Source of the DNA: CAYILC01 sp964364145
GTDB lineage: Bacteria; Patescibacteriota; Microgenomatia; UBA1400; UBA12028
Assembly (NCBI GenBank): GCA_964364145.1
Contig: CAYILC010000050.1
Span: 1-6,359, forward strand
DNA: 6,359 nt
Direction of reading: 5' to 3'
Shown piece after piece: positions 6,003-6,359 of this stretch. Below the pieces are notes generated by a model, which saw only the letters and a list, made by a program, of their open reading frames with translations, searched no databases and was not told the DNA's origin. How positions within the stretch are numbered: position 1 is the stretch's first letter; each line of letters opens with the position of its first letter. The position numbers and the translations under genes are program-made.

Positions 6003-6359
6003 TTAATGAATGAATTTTGATAAAGTGTTTATATCTTGAATATCGACATTGCGTAACATCCTCCTCTTCATAACAATAAGGTCTCTTAAGGGAATTATGG
6101 GAACGATAAAATTGTATACTTTCTTTCTTGATGCTTTAGACAAATCCGTTTTTTGCTTTATCCATTTTTTTGTTTGCTTATCGAAAATGTGTTGAAAACT
6201 AATTCCACCAATATCAATCACTTGATTTTTATATTTGATGGTCATAAGTAACAAATCCATTTCCTTGTCTATATACCTTTTTGGACCATATATAATGTGT
6301 TTCTTTGAGTTAAGTAAAGTTTCGTGTTGGTTTTCCCCTCTGTTTTTCTGAAAGAAACG
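6003..6359 (-). CDS. Partial nucleotidyltransferase-like protein (C-terminal 118 residues; start beyond the window)
   Basis: The - strand frame is open from the window edge to TAA at 6003-6005, giving 118 visible residues. The methionine at 6258-6260 is internal, since the frame continues upstream without a stop. The C-terminus, IIPLRDLIVMKRRMLRNVDI followed by QDINTL, resembles the closing helices of AbiEii/MNT-type nucleotidyltransferases (consensus-like pattern LEDLIxLKxxxxRxKDxxDIxxL). The preceding DLLLMTIKYKNQVIDIGGIS looks like the strand pair before it. The catalytic GS and DxD motifs would lie outside the window, so activity cannot be judged. It is rich in Lys, Ile and Asn and AT-rich, unlike the first operon, which suggests acquisition by transfer. 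It could be the toxin-like half of a two-gene system, but the following gene is a SET fragment, not a recognisable partner. Confidence 0.5.
   Translation of the reverse strand, partial: RFFQKNRGENQHETLLNSKKHIIYGPKRYIDKEMDLLLMTIKYKNQVIDIGGISFQHIFDKQTKKWIKQKTDLSKASRKKVYNFIVPIIPLRDLIVMKRRMLRNVDIQDINTLSKFIH

Noticed and set aside
1..6359. CRISPR arrays, insertion-sequence ends, integrase genes or riboswitches
   Set aside because: No regularly spaced repeats, terminal inverted repeats, transposase or integrase motifs, or long structured leader were seen on either strand.

Overview
The window looks like a bacterial chromosome segment, most probably from a Candidate Phyla Radiation (Patescibacteria, Parcubacteria-like) organism. 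The main reason is the first gene: an actin-like (PilM/FtsA-type) domain, a low-complexity linker, one transmembrane helix and a baseplate-J-like extracellular domain in a single chain. I know this architecture mainly from that group, but no database search was possible. Compact genes, overlapping operon members and single-domain enzymes fit. TGA is used as a stop by three genes, so the recoded-TGA lineages (code 25) are unlikely.

Layout on the + strand: (1) A tight operon at 40-3585 holds the actin-like/baseplate-J-like membrane protein, a class D/E-like sortase and the RuvX (YqgF) nuclease-fold protein, with overlaps of 4 and 20 bases. (2) An intergenic zone at 3586-3847 contains a tRNA-Arg(CCG) on the - strand with its own promoter, and a divergent + strand promoter. 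(3) A multi-spanning GT-C type glycosyltransferase runs to 5467. Its N-terminus is uncertain because a 48-codon hydrophobic ORF at 3777-3923 overlaps it in another frame and may be its real beginning. (4) A single-domain MazG-type pyrophosphohydrolase lies at 5495-5851.

The last ~500 bases are clearly more AT-rich (about 30% G+C by hand count, against 50-60% in parts of the first operon). They hold two - strand genes: the C-terminal part of a nucleotidyltransferase-like protein that runs off the window, then the start of a SET-domain protein whose core is missing. The SET fragment collides with the 3' end of the mazG-like gene and is probably a decayed remnant at the edge of an acquired segment.

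A shared feature is that three + strand transcription units (40, 3777, 5495) have a -10-like hexamer only 5-8 bases before an ATG and no Shine-Dalgarno sequence, so the transcript would begin at or very near the start codon. At least one gene inside a unit (ruvX) instead has a clear Shine-Dalgarno. The sortase and the baseplate-J-like protein suggest the first operon serves the cell surface. The GT-C enzyme would supply envelope glycans, while RuvX, MazG and the tRNA are housekeeping.
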